From JBJEDU01 sp051872395 (GTDB lineage Bacteria > Bacillota_I > Bacilli_A > RFN20 > CAG-826): a stretch of DNA of 34,697 nt. Position 1 is the stretch's first letter. Every line of letters begins with the position of its first letter. The notes under the pieces are model-generated. The model saw nothing but the letters and a program-made list of their open reading frames with translations, was not told where the DNA came from and ran no database searches. The translations under genes and the position numbers were made by a program. Shown here piece by piece: positions 23,824 through 31,345 of the stretch. The stretch lies in NCBI GenBank assembly GCA_051872395.1, contig JBJEDU010000018.1:1-34697 (forward strand). The letters are read 5' to 3'.

Positions 23824-25389
23824 TTATTTGTGAACAGAAATTGTTGTGTTTCCAATCGATGCTAATGGAATATATGTCATTGCTGTATAAACAACAAATA
23901 CAACTTCTGAATAGCTAGAATCTGTATAGAACCAGTTAGACCATTGTGATTGAATTATGAGAGCACTACTACTTAAACCGACAACAGTGCCATCATAAGA
24001 AGAAGCGTAATTTGATAAATATGAACCAAACCACCAATCACCATTTATTTCATAAAGTAATTTATCTAAAGCAGAATTGGTCGCGGTGTAAATATCAGTT
24101 GTTTCGCCATCTTGTATAAGTTCGAATTGTTTAGCATAACCATTATCAACGATTTCTTTTACATGATAGAATGCATCAGTCCATGAAGCGCCATCATATG
24201 AAGCAGTATTTGTCCATGTGACAGTAACTTCTTCATTTTCATCGGTCGATCCTGAAGATTGGTACACATCAACACCTGTTTCAGTGTTTTCATAGATAAC
24301 GCCACCGTTTCCATCTTCGCCTGCAACGACTTCAACTGCATCATCTGTATAATATAAAACACTTGATTCTACTTCTTGAGATGCTGGTTCTGCATCGTCT
24401 GAAACTGTTGGAGTATCCAAAGTTCCTTCATTTTCGTATTGTTGTGTATAAAATACTAATTGTGCAGCATAGTTGCAATGTTCTGTGAAATTATCAATTA
24501 AAAGTGCAGATAAATCAGTATCAAATTCTTCAATAATGTGTTGTTCAGCGTTTCTTGCATCGATATCTGTAACAACAAATTTCAAATAGTTATCAAACCA
24601 TAAGTGAAGAACACCGAATGAAATTTGATCACCGACAGCTAATGGAGCTAATTCTTCTGTGGAGCCATCAGAATATGTAACTGTACCACCATTAAGAACT
24701 TTATTGAAATATGTTAATGAAGCTGTATCGAGATCTCCTGGAACAACAACTTCAATACCATATGCTAATAAGCTATCTTCATCTGTTGGTTCACCTGGAT
24801 ATACACATTCTAAAACTGTATCAGTTCCTGCAACGAGTTCATCTGGATCGCTGACTAATTCTAACGTAACGTCGAATCCGAGGAATCCACTGTAAGAACG
24901 ACCGACTTCGCTGATGAAACCTCTATCAGCTGTATAACCATAAAGTGGTGACTCTTCACGAGATTTTGTTTCTTTTGTGAGTAATTTGGCATCGTCAATA
25001 ATAACTCTACCGTTGACTGTTTTGACTGTTCCTTCAACTGTAACCCAATCTCTAACGCTAATTGAATCGGCATCTTCACTAGAATCAAGTACGACTTCTA
25101 CTGGTTTGATGTCAGAAACATAATCACCAACAACTTGTTGCATGAAGATTGTATTACCATGTTTACCTGAAACGATTGATTCATCACTAACCTTTACTAA
25201 AGAGCCTTCCAATACTGCGCATGCATTGTCAACATCCCATTCAGTAGCAGCAGCAATAGTAACTTCTGTAGCTTCTGCGGTTGAAGTATTATCTGAAGAA
25301 TCTGAAGTACTAGGAGTTCTTGAACAACCTGTAGCAACACTAAGTGTCAACATACTTAATGCTGTCAAAGCTAATAATTTAGTTTTCAT
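23824..25389 (-). CDS. Lipoprotein of unknown function
   Basis: 521 residues. A typical lipoprotein signal (MKTKLLALTALSMLTLSVA then TGC) puts the lipidated Cys at residue 22, followed by a Ser/Thr/Asp spacer (about 23-43) and a strongly acidic mature protein. The first folded part (about 55-140) looks like a small beta-barrel of OB type: VLEGSLVKVSD..., VRDWVTVEGTVKTVNGRVII then DDAKLL. A second beta-rich part (about 148-290) repeats some of this feel (DRGFISEV..., LAVGDQISFGVLHLWFDNYL). The last third is rich in Tyr, Ser, Thr and Trp (NGDWWFGSYLSNYASSYDG). No binding or catalytic motif is recognised. The codons look somewhat richer in G and C than in the neighbours. GGAG sits 12 bases before the ATG. 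A surface-exposed, possibly adhesive or ligand-binding role is only a guess. Confidence 0.8.
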   Translation of the reverse strand: MKTKLLALTALSMLTLSVATGCSRTPSTSDSSDNTSTAEATEVTIAAATEWDVDNACAVLEGSLVKVSDESIVSGKHGNTIFMQQVVGDYVSDIKPVEVVLDSSEDADSISVRDWVTVEGTVKTVNGRVIIDDAKLLTKETKSREESPLYGYTADRGFISEVGRSYSGFLGFDVTLELVSDPDELVAGTDTVLECVYPGEPTDEDSLLAYGIEVVVPGDLDTASLTYFNKVLNGGTVTYSDGSTEELAPLAVGDQISFGVLHLWFDNYLKFVVTDIDARNAEQHIIEEFDTDLSALLIDNFTEHCNYAAQLVFYTQQYENEGTLDTPTVSDDAEPASQEVESSVLYYTDDAVEVVAGEDGNGGVIYENTETGVDVYQSSGSTDENEEVTVTWTNTASYDGASWTDAFYHVKEIVDNGYAKQFELIQDGETTDIYTATNSALDKLLYEINGDWWFGSYLSNYASSYDGTVVGLSSSALIIQSQWSNWFYTDSSYSEVVFVVYTAMTYIPLASIGNTTISVHK

Positions 25390-25433
25390 AATTTTAATTT
25401 TCTCCTTTCATCGTAAAATATAAGCTTGTTTTC

Positions 25434-25462
25434 AAAATACTCTTTTTATATTTCGATTTCAA
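25434..25462 (-). promoter_or_regulatory. Promoter of the lipoprotein gene
   Basis: On the minus strand TTGAAA (25457-25462) and TATTTT (25434-25439) are separated by 17 bases. The leader would be about 35-40 bases, including the GAAAGGAG site. Confidence 0.5.
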
Positions 25463-25504
25463 GAAAAAAACTCTATATATATTATTTATGGGTAAAAAAA
25501 TTAT

Positions 25505-26815
25505 CTATTTCGTATATTTTTTAAGATAAATTGGCTTATAATACCAGTTTTTAATAATTCTCTTATCAGATTTTCCAAAACAAATTGGAACATTATTATA
25601 TTTTAATAGATATATTCCTTCATTTTGTTCAGTAATTATTGAATTGCCATTAATAATCTGTTCTGCTTCTTCTAATGATAATTCAATAACAGGAAACTGT
25701 TTATTAATTGCTTCGCTGCGGGCAAAAGAAAAATCAAATTTAAAGATATTTCCATTTTTAATTTTCCCGATTTTTGTACCAAAATGGATAATATTTAATC
25801 TCTTTTTAATATTAATATCTTTATATGATGCATATAAATTATCGTTTATAATCATTGAATTAGAGAAATTAGTATCCACTTTTAAACATGAAAAATTTGT
25901 ACGTTTAAATTTATTATCAATTTGATTATCTTTATAAATTAATTCACCTGGTTTTTTAATTAAACAAAGGTATTGTCCTTCTCCATCAAAAAGGAAAGGA
26001 AATAAATGAACACCATATGGTAATTTTGTTGATTTATAAAAGTATTCATTATCTTTAATATCCACTAATTGAGCATCAGTGTTTTTCAATAAATAATCGA
26101 TGATTTCTTCATCTTCTTCAAAAGAAAATGAACAAGTTGAATAAAGAAGTGTTCCGCCTGGTTTTAACATTTGATATGAATAGGTAATTAATTCTTTTTG
26201 AATATTAGAAAATTTTAAAACTTTATTATATGACCAATCATTTCTTACTTCTTTATCTTTTCTAAACATTCCACTTCCCGAACATGGTGCGTCCAATATA
26301 ATTTTATCGAAAGAATTTATATAATCTTTATATATTAGAGAAAAATCATTATTTGTAACTGCAATATTTGAAATACCTAATCTATCGATGTTCTCTATGA
26401 TTTTTCTTGCTCGTTGATTAGATAAATCATTACTTATAATCATTCCTCTATTTTTAAGTTTGAAACTTAATTGGATACTTTTGCCACCTGGCGCTGCACA
26501 TAAATCTAATATTGCGTCATTTGGATTTACATCAAGTAAAAATGCTGGAATCATACTCGAAGGTTCTTGAATATAAAAACATCCAAGTTCATGATAAATT
26601 GATTTTCCTAAATCATATTCATCTTTATTATATATATACGCGTGATTAACAATTGGATGCTTTTTCACTGACGGAAATAGCTTTAAAAACTGCTCATCAG
26701 ACATAATTCTGGTATTTAAAATCACGCCATTAAATGATTTATCTTGTAAAGATAACTTTAATTTGTTAATCTCTATTTGTGATAAGTATGAGGAAAGACT
26801 TTCAAAAAGATCCAT
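25505..26815 (-). CDS. rsmF: RsmF/RsmB-family rRNA (cytosine-C5)-methyltransferase
   Basis: 436 residues, within the NOL1/NOP2/Sun family, which methylates cytosine 5 in rRNA. Motifs: YIQEPSSMIPAFLLDVNPND, SAM-binding DLCAAPGGKSIQLS, DAPCSGSGMFRKD (motif IV with a Cys) and YSTCSFSFEEDEEIID (motif VI with the catalytic Cys). The C-terminal part (about 360-430; FDFSFARSEAINKQFPVIEL, then SIITEQNEGIYLLKYNNVPI, GFGKSD-like) is a PUA-like module that matches the RsmF rather than the RsmB layout. No Shine-Dalgarno is visible; TATAAA (26824-26829 on the minus strand) ends eight bases before the ATG, so the message may have almost no leader. Confidence 0.88.
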   Translation of the reverse strand: MDLFESLSSYLSQIEINKLKLSLQDKSFNGVILNTRIMSDEQFLKLFPSVKKHPIVNHAYIYNKDEYDLGKSIYHELGCFYIQEPSSMIPAFLLDVNPNDAILDLCAAPGGKSIQLSFKLKNRGMIISNDLSNQRARKIIENIDRLGISNIAVTNNDFSLIYKDYINSFDKIILDAPCSGSGMFRKDKEVRNDWSYNKVLKFSNIQKELITYSYQMLKPGGTLLYSTCSFSFEEDEEIIDYLLKNTDAQLVDIKDNEYFYKSTKLPYGVHLFPFLFDGEGQYLCLIKKPGELIYKDNQIDNKFKRTNFSCLKVDTNFSNSMIINDNLYASYKDINIKKRLNIIHFGTKIGKIKNGNIFKFDFSFARSEAINKQFPVIELSLEEAEQIINGNSIITEQNEGIYLLKYNNVPICFGKSDKRIIKNWYYKPIYLKKYTK

Positions 26816-26823
26816 ACCTCTAG

Positions 26824-26829
26824 TTTATA
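26824..26829 (-). promoter_or_regulatory. -10 box before rsmF, possible leaderless start
   Basis: TATAAA on the minus strand, eight bases from the ATG. The same bases read TTTATAAC on the plus strand, so a divergent -10 (TATAAC, 26826-26831) for the phosphorylase gene overlaps it. No good -35 box for either. Confidence 0.35.
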
Positions 26830-26879
26830 ACTAATTAATTTCAATAAAAAACATTCTTTTTATTTTTTGGAGGACACTT

Positions 26880-28181
26880 ATGAGAATTGTAGATGTAATT
26901 ATTAAAAAAAGAGATGGTAAAGAATTAACTGATGAAGAAATAAGATTTTTCATCAAAGGCTATGTTGATGGAGAAATTACCGATTATCAAGCAAGTGCAT
27001 TAGCGATGGCAATATTTTTTAAAGGAATGAATAAAAGAGAAATTGCTACTTTAACTGATGCTATGGAACATAGCGGTGATGTAATGGATTTATCTTCTAT
27101 TCCAGGAATTAAAGTCGATAAACATTCAACTGGTGGTGTCGGTGATAAAACTTCATTAGTTTTAGGACCAATGGTCGCTGCTTGTGGAGCGTATGTCGCT
27201 AAGATGAGTGGTCGTGGCTTAGGACATACTGGTGGAACACTTGATAAATTAGAATCCATTCCAGGATTAAATGTTTATATGAGTGATGATAACTTCAAAA
27301 AGCAGGTTAAAGAAATAGGTATTGCAATTGCGGGTCAAACTGGTGAATTAGTACCAGCAGATAAAAAATTGTACGCTTTAAGAGATGTTACTGGAACAGT
27401 TGAATCCGTTCCTTTAATCGCTTCTAGCGTTATGAGTAAAAAACTCGCAAGTGGAAGTGATGCAATTTTATTAGATGTCACCTTTGGTGAAGGTGCTTTT
27501 ATGAAAAACATTGATGCCGCAAGAGAATTAGCTAAAACTATGGTGGAAATTGGTAATTCATTAAATAGAAATACATGCGCTGTATTAAGTGATATGAATG
27601 AACCTCTTGGTTTTGCTGTTGGTAATTCTTTAGAAGTCAAAGAAGCTGTCGCAGCGTTAAATGGTAATGGTCCAAAAGATTTAATGGAATTATGCTATAC
27701 ATGTGGTTCTATTATGCTCGTTCAAGCAAAAGTCGCAAAAGACACTGATGAAGCCATGGTAATGCTAAAAGCTGCTATTGAATCTAAAAAAGCGCTCAAT
27801 GTGTTTAAAAAAATGGTCAAAGCACAAGGTGGCGATGAATCATACATTGAACATCCAGAAAAATTTGAAATCAGTAAAAATATCATTGAAGTTTTATCTG
27901 ATAAGGATGGATATATTTCTAAAATCAATGCTTTAGAAATTGGTGAAGCTTCGATGAAATTAGGCGCAGGAAGAGCAACGATGCAAGATGTCATCGATAT
28001 GTCCAGTGGAATCATCTTGAATAAAAAGGTTGGAGACCATGTTAAAAAAGGTGATTTGCTTTGCACTTTATATACAAATAAAAGCGAATACACTGATGCA
28101 TTAAACGAAGCAAAAGAAGCCTTTGTCTTCGTCGATAAAGAAGTTGAAACACATCCTGTTGTTTGGGAAATTGTTAAATAA
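26880..28181 (+). CDS. pdp: Pyrimidine-nucleoside phosphorylase
   Basis: 433 residues, normal for the thymidine/pyrimidine-nucleoside phosphorylase family. It cleaves uridine and thymidine or deoxyuridine with phosphate, for nucleoside salvage. The start MRIVDVIIKKRDGKELTDEE, phosphate-binding KHSTGGVGDKTSL, the family signature SGRGLGHTGGTLDKLE, and substrate region GELVPADKKLYALRD, SSVMSKKLASGSDAILLDV are all present. GGAGG lies directly upstream. The general Firmicutes enzyme accepts both uridine and thymidine, which is why I use pdp rather than deoA. It stands alone, convergent with rarA with only 10 bases between the two stops. Confidence 0.95.
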   Translation: MRIVDVIIKKRDGKELTDEEIRFFIKGYVDGEITDYQASALAMAIFFKGMNKREIATLTDAMEHSGDVMDLSSIPGIKVDKHSTGGVGDKTSLVLGPMVAACGAYVAKMSGRGLGHTGGTLDKLESIPGLNVYMSDDNFKKQVKEIGIAIAGQTGELVPADKKLYALRDVTGTVESVPLIASSVMSKKLASGSDAILLDVTFGEGAFMKNIDAARELAKTMVEIGNSLNRNTCAVLSDMNEPLGFAVGNSLEVKEAVAALNGNGPKDLMELCYTCGSIMLVQAKVAKDTDEAMVMLKAAIESKKALNVFKKMVKAQGGDESYIEHPEKFEISKNIIEVLSDKDGYISKINALEIGEASMKLGAGRATMQDVIDMSSGIILNKKVGDHVKKGDLLCTLYTNKSEYTDALNEAKEAFVFVDKEVETHPVVWEIVK

Positions 28182-28191
28182 TAGTAGTATT

Positions 28192-29451
28192 TTAGTTATT
28201 TTTTAGTTTTCTTAAATTAGAACTTCTTTTAATAGAAGATAGCTTATTATAATTATCAATTAACCCTTTTTCATAGGAAGAAGGGTTTTTATTTACTTTA
28301 AAAAATTTCTTATCTTTGATTAATTCTGGAAGGTATTGTATTTTATTCCATAAATCAGGTCGATCATAAGGATATTTATCTTCTTCATCAACATTTACCG
28401 GTGTGTATTTTAAATACGATAAAACATCATATGGATTGTTTTTAACAAATTCATAAGCGTTTTCAATTGCATCACAACTAGATCTAGATTTTGGAGATAA
28501 AGCTAGTTCGCATACGGCAAAGCCAAGTGGAATAATAGCTTCTGGAAATCCTAATTGTTCTGCTGCTTCTATAGCGTTATGAACACGGTCAACCGCTTGT
28601 GGATTACCTAAACCAACATCTTCATATGCAATGACTGTTAATCTTCTTTTAATACTATCTAAATCTTCATAAACACATAGTTTCGCTAAATAAAATAAAG
28701 CAGCGTCAACATCGCTTCCTCTTATAGATTTTTGTAAAGCAGAGACAGAATCATAATGATCATCTTCATTTTTATCATATTTATAATTTGGTACTTTTAA
28801 TACTTTCTTAGTATCTTCAATACAAATAGTTTTATTTTTCGCCATCGATAAAGCTTGTAAATAATTGAGTGCAAAACGTAAATCACCATTTGAATTTCTG
28901 GCGATATAATCAATACTTTCTTCATCTATTTGGTATTCATTTTTTAGGCCATTTTTAGAAGAGAGAGCGTTTTTAATTCCTTTTTTAATATCTTCAAAGG
29001 AAAGTGGCTTAACTTCTAAAAGTTGACATCTTGATCTAATAGCTTTATTTATTGAAATATATGGGTTTTGAGTTGTACACCCTATTAAATATATCGTTCC
29101 TTCTTCAATGTAGGGTAGTAAAATATCTTGCTTATCTTTATTCAAACGATGAACTTCATCCATGATAATGATAGCGTTTTCAAACATTGAGCATTCTAAA
29201 AGCGCTGCTTCAAGGTCTTTTTTATTGTTTGTGACAGCGTTTAATTTAATATATTTAATTTTTAAAGATTTTGCATACGCTTCTGCTAGTGTAGTTTTCC
29301 CACATCCAGGAGGGCCATAAAAAATAAAAGAGAATAATGTATTGGTTTCAATTGATCGATGTAAAAATCCATCTGGACCTACTAAGTGAGATTGTCCAAT
29401 TATTTCATCTATATTTTTAGGTCTTAATAACGCTGCTAATGGTTTTTGCAT
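28192..29451 (-). CDS. rarA: Replication-associated recombination protein A (RarA/MgsA AAA+ ATPase)
   Basis: 419 residues, normal length. RarA acts at stalled replication forks. The start PLAALLRPKNIDEIIGQSHL is typical; Walker A is FYGPPGCGKTTLAEAYA, Walker B IIIMDEVHRLNKDKQD, sensor 1 region IGCTTQNPYISINKAIRSRC, and the C-terminal tetramerisation/clamp-like part has SIRGSDVDAALFYLAKL, RLTVIAYEDVGLGNPQA and LPLGFAVCELALSPKS-like text. A perfect TATAAT on the minus strand (29458-29463) ends six bases before the ATG, with TAAACA 17 bases further upstream, and no Shine-Dalgarno: a likely leaderless start, back to back with dtd. Confidence 0.94.
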   Translation of the reverse strand: MQKPLAALLRPKNIDEIIGQSHLVGPDGFLHRSIETNTLFSFIFYGPPGCGKTTLAEAYAKSLKIKYIKLNAVTNNKKDLEAALLECSMFENAIIIMDEVHRLNKDKQDILLPYIEEGTIYLIGCTTQNPYISINKAIRSRCQLLEVKPLSFEDIKKGIKNALSSKNGLKNEYQIDEESIDYIARNSNGDLRFALNYLQALSMAKNKTICIEDTKKVLKVPNYKYDKNEDDHYDSVSALQKSIRGSDVDAALFYLAKLCVYEDLDSIKRRLTVIAYEDVGLGNPQAVDRVHNAIEAAEQLGFPEAIIPLGFAVCELALSPKSRSSCDAIENAYEFVKNNPYDVLSYLKYTPVNVDEEDKYPYDRPDLWNKIQYLPELIKDKKFFKVNKNPSSYEKGLIDNYNKLSSIKRSSNLRKLKNN

Positions 29452-29457
29452 ATATTG

Positions 29458-29486
29458 ATTATATCAATTTATTTTATTTTTGTTTA
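29458..29486 (-). promoter_or_regulatory. Promoter of rarA giving a leaderless message
   Basis: Minus-strand TAAACA (29481-29486) and TATAAT (29458-29463) are 17 bases apart; the transcription start should fall on or next to the ATG at 29451. Confidence 0.45.
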
Positions 29487-29490
29487 TAAT
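29485..29490 (+). promoter_or_regulatory. -10 box before dtd
   Basis: Perfect TATAAT, 11 bases before ATG 29502; the leader would be only about five bases and there is no Shine-Dalgarno. The -35 region is poor. It overlaps the -35 of the opposite rarA promoter, so the two may compete. Confidence 0.4.
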
Positions 29491-29501
29491 TGTTTTTGAT
29501 T

Positions 29502-29951
29502 ATGAGAGTAGTAATAACTAGAGTTAAAGAAGCTAATGTTAAAATCGATGATAAAATTGTTGGAGCAATTCAAAAAGGCTTTCTTCTTTTAGTTGGTTTT
29601 AAAGAAGGCGACAATGAACAAATTATTGATAAATTAGTTGATAAAATCTCAAAAATTCGAATATTTGAAGATGAGAATGGATTAACAAATTTATCAATTT
29701 TTGATGTTAATGGAGATATTTTATCTATTTCTCAATTTACTCTCTACGCTGATACAAAGAAAGGTAATAGACCTTCATTTATAAATGCATTAAAACCAGA
29801 ATATTCATCTCCTCTATATGATTTATTCAATAAAAAGTTAAAAGAAAAAGGATTAAAGGTTGAACAAGGTATTTTTGGTTCAGATATGAAAGTGTATTCT
29901 ATTAACGATGGTCCTTTTACCATAATTTTAGATAGTGATGATTTAAAATGA
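29502..29951 (+). CDS. dtd: D-aminoacyl-tRNA deacylase
   Basis: 149 residues, normal. Dtd hydrolyses D-amino acids wrongly attached to tRNA, and glycine from tRNA-Ala. Motifs: MRVVITRVKEANVKID, GFLLLVGFKEGD, the active-site SISQFTLYADTKKGNRPSF, and near the end the Gly-cisPro-like NDGPFTIILDSD (usually GPVT). ATG 29502 gives the family start; the earlier in-frame TTG-type start at 29490 overlaps the -10 box. The stop overlaps the mnmA start by four bases (ATGA). Confidence 0.94.
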   Translation: MRVVITRVKEANVKIDDKIVGAIQKGFLLLVGFKEGDNEQIIDKLVDKISKIRIFEDENGLTNLSIFDVNGDILSISQFTLYADTKKGNRPSFINALKPEYSSPLYDLFNKKLKEKGLKVEQGIFGSDMKVYSINDGPFTIILDSDDLK

Positions 29952-31081
29952 AAAAAGTATTATTAGGTTTATCTGGCGGAGTAGATTCCGGGGTCAGTGC
30001 ATATATCCTTCAAAAGCAAGGCTACGAAGTAGTGGGCTGTTTTATGCGTAATTGGGACGCTTTAGCAGCAGGTGATTATTTAGGTAATCCCACAATCAAT
30101 AATGACCAATGTCCACAAGAAAAAGACTATGATGACGCTAAAAAGGTCGCAGAAATTTTAGGCATAGAACTTTTAAGAGTAGATTTTATCAAAGAATATT
30201 GGGATGATGTTTTTTCGTATTTGATTGAAGAATATAAAGTCGGAAGAACTCCTAATCCAGATATTTTTTGTAATAAATATATAAAATTTGATGCTTTTTT
30301 AAATTTTGCTTTAAAACATGGCTTTGACACTATTGCTATGGGTCATTATGCCAAAAAGATTGATAAAGACGGAAAAAGTTATTTGTTAAAACCTTTTGAT
30401 AAAAATAAAGATCAAACATATTTTTTATCACAAATTAATCAAAACCAATTAGCACATACTTTATTTCCATTAGGAGATATCGATAAAGCGGAAGTTAGAA
30501 AGATCGCGCATGAATTAAATTTAAATGTTGCTGATAAAAAAGATTCCACTGGAATATGTTTTATTGGCGAAAGACATTTTAAAGAATTTTTAAAAAATTA
30601 CATTCCAGCTAAAAAAGGAAAAATAATTGATATTAATACCGGTAAATATATCAAAGATCATGATGGAGTAATGTATTACACAATTGGTCAAAGAAAAGGT
30701 CTTGGCATCGGTGGTATCGCTAACGAGATAAGTGACTCTTATTTTGTTTGTAAAAAAGATATCACAAACAATATACTTTATGTCGCTAAAGGAGATAGTA
30801 ATGAATATTTATATTCAGATAGATGTACAGTCACCAATTTAAATTTCATTACTGATAAAATTGAATCTAACACCCACATCAATGTTAAATTCCGCTATAG
30901 GCAATGTGATAATGGAGTTACTTTAGTGTGGAAAAGTGATGATGAAATCGAATTAATTTATGATGAACCATATAAAGCGGTTACCCCTGGTCAAGCTGCT
31001 GTTTTTTACCTTGGTGATATATGCTTAGGTGGTGGAATTATTGATAAAACATTTTATAAAGGAAAAAGAAACGATAAATAA
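29948..31081 (+). CDS. mnmA: tRNA-specific 2-thiouridylase MnmA
   Basis: 377 residues. It puts sulfur on uridine 34 in the wobble position of Lys, Glu and Gln tRNAs. The PP-loop SGGVDSGVSA at the start activates uridine with ATP. The two catalytic cysteines are in PNPDIFCNKYIKF (Cys108) and DSTGICFIGERHF (Cys204). DQTYFLSQ and GLGIGG follow, then the C-terminal beta-barrel ending in FYLGDICLGGGII. ATGA overlap with dtd means coupled translation. The neighbouring alaS is separate, with its own leader. Confidence 0.95.
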   Translation: MKKVLLGLSGGVDSGVSAYILQKQGYEVVGCFMRNWDALAAGDYLGNPTINNDQCPQEKDYDDAKKVAEILGIELLRVDFIKEYWDDVFSYLIEEYKVGRTPNPDIFCNKYIKFDAFLNFALKHGFDTIAMGHYAKKIDKDGKSYLLKPFDKNKDQTYFLSQINQNQLAHTLFPLGDIDKAEVRKIAHELNLNVADKKDSTGICFIGERHFKEFLKNYIPAKKGKIIDINTGKYIKDHDGVMYYTIGQRKGLGIGGIANEISDSYFVCKKDITNNILYVAKGDSNEYLYSDRCTVTNLNFITDKIESNTHINVKFRYRQCDNGVTLVWKSDDEIELIYDEPYKAVTPGQAAVFYLGDICLGGGIIDKTFYKGKRNDK

Positions 31082-31110
31082 CTAGATATTTTATTTTACT
31101 TTATATAAAA

Positions 31111-31116
31111 TATAAT
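31111..31116 (+). promoter_or_regulatory. -10 box for the alaS operon
   Basis: Perfect TATAAT between mnmA and the T-box leader, inside a very AT-rich stretch. A transcript would begin near 31123, just before the T-box structure. The -35 region (ATTTTA at 17 bases) is poor. Confidence 0.5.
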
Positions 31117-31122
31117 CAATTC

Positions 31123-31324
31123 AATAAGAGAACCCAGTTAATCGATACTTTTTAGAGAATCCTTGGTTGGTGAAAAAGGTAAAGTTAGATTAACACGCCA
31201 CTCTCTTCGAAGCGATTAATACCCGCCGGAAAGACCCCGTAAGTGTCATGAATTAAGTGCATCAATATTGATGAATAAGGATGGTACCGCGAAGAAATTT
31301 CGTTCCTTAGTGAACGATTTTTAT
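31123..31324 (+). promoter_or_regulatory. T-box riboswitch for alanyl-tRNA, GCG specifier
   Basis: A complete tRNA-sensing leader. Stem I is closed by TTAAT/ATTAA (31138-31142 with 31215-31219), with the specifier loop GAAGCGA holding Ala codon GCG at 31212-31214, AG-box pairing AGAG/CTCT (31154-31157 with 31201-31204), and distal loop CCTT-GGTTGGTGAAA-AAGG (31161-31179). The T-box AAGGATGGTACCGCG spans 31277-31291. The antiterminator pairs AAGGA (31277-31281) with TCCTT (31304-31308) and GCG with CGT (31289-31291, 31301-31303), leaving the 7-base bulge TGGTACC, whose TGGT fits an ACCA tRNA end. Uncharged tRNA-Ala would stabilise it and allow alaS transcription. Confidence 0.93.
31300..31324 (+). 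terminator. T-box regulated terminator before alaS
   Basis: TCGTTC (31300-31305) pairs with GAACGA (31312-31317) followed by TTTTTATTTG. It shares bases 31301-31305 with the antiterminator, so the two are mutually exclusive. Confidence 0.85.
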
Positions 31325-31345
31325 TTGTCAAAAATGGAGGTAACT

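Noticed and set aside
24659..25423. Plus-strand open frames opposite the lipoprotein
   Set aside because: No ribosome binding sites and no family resemblance; the minus frame has a lipobox, promoter and terminator.
25390..25504. Possible regulatory RNA between the lipoprotein gene and rsmF
   Set aside because: AT-rich spacer holding the lipoprotein promoter and no convincing conserved structure.
31268..31345. 26-residue N-terminal extension of AlaS
   Set aside because: It would translate the T-box and terminator; ATG 31346 follows GGAGG and gives the family start.
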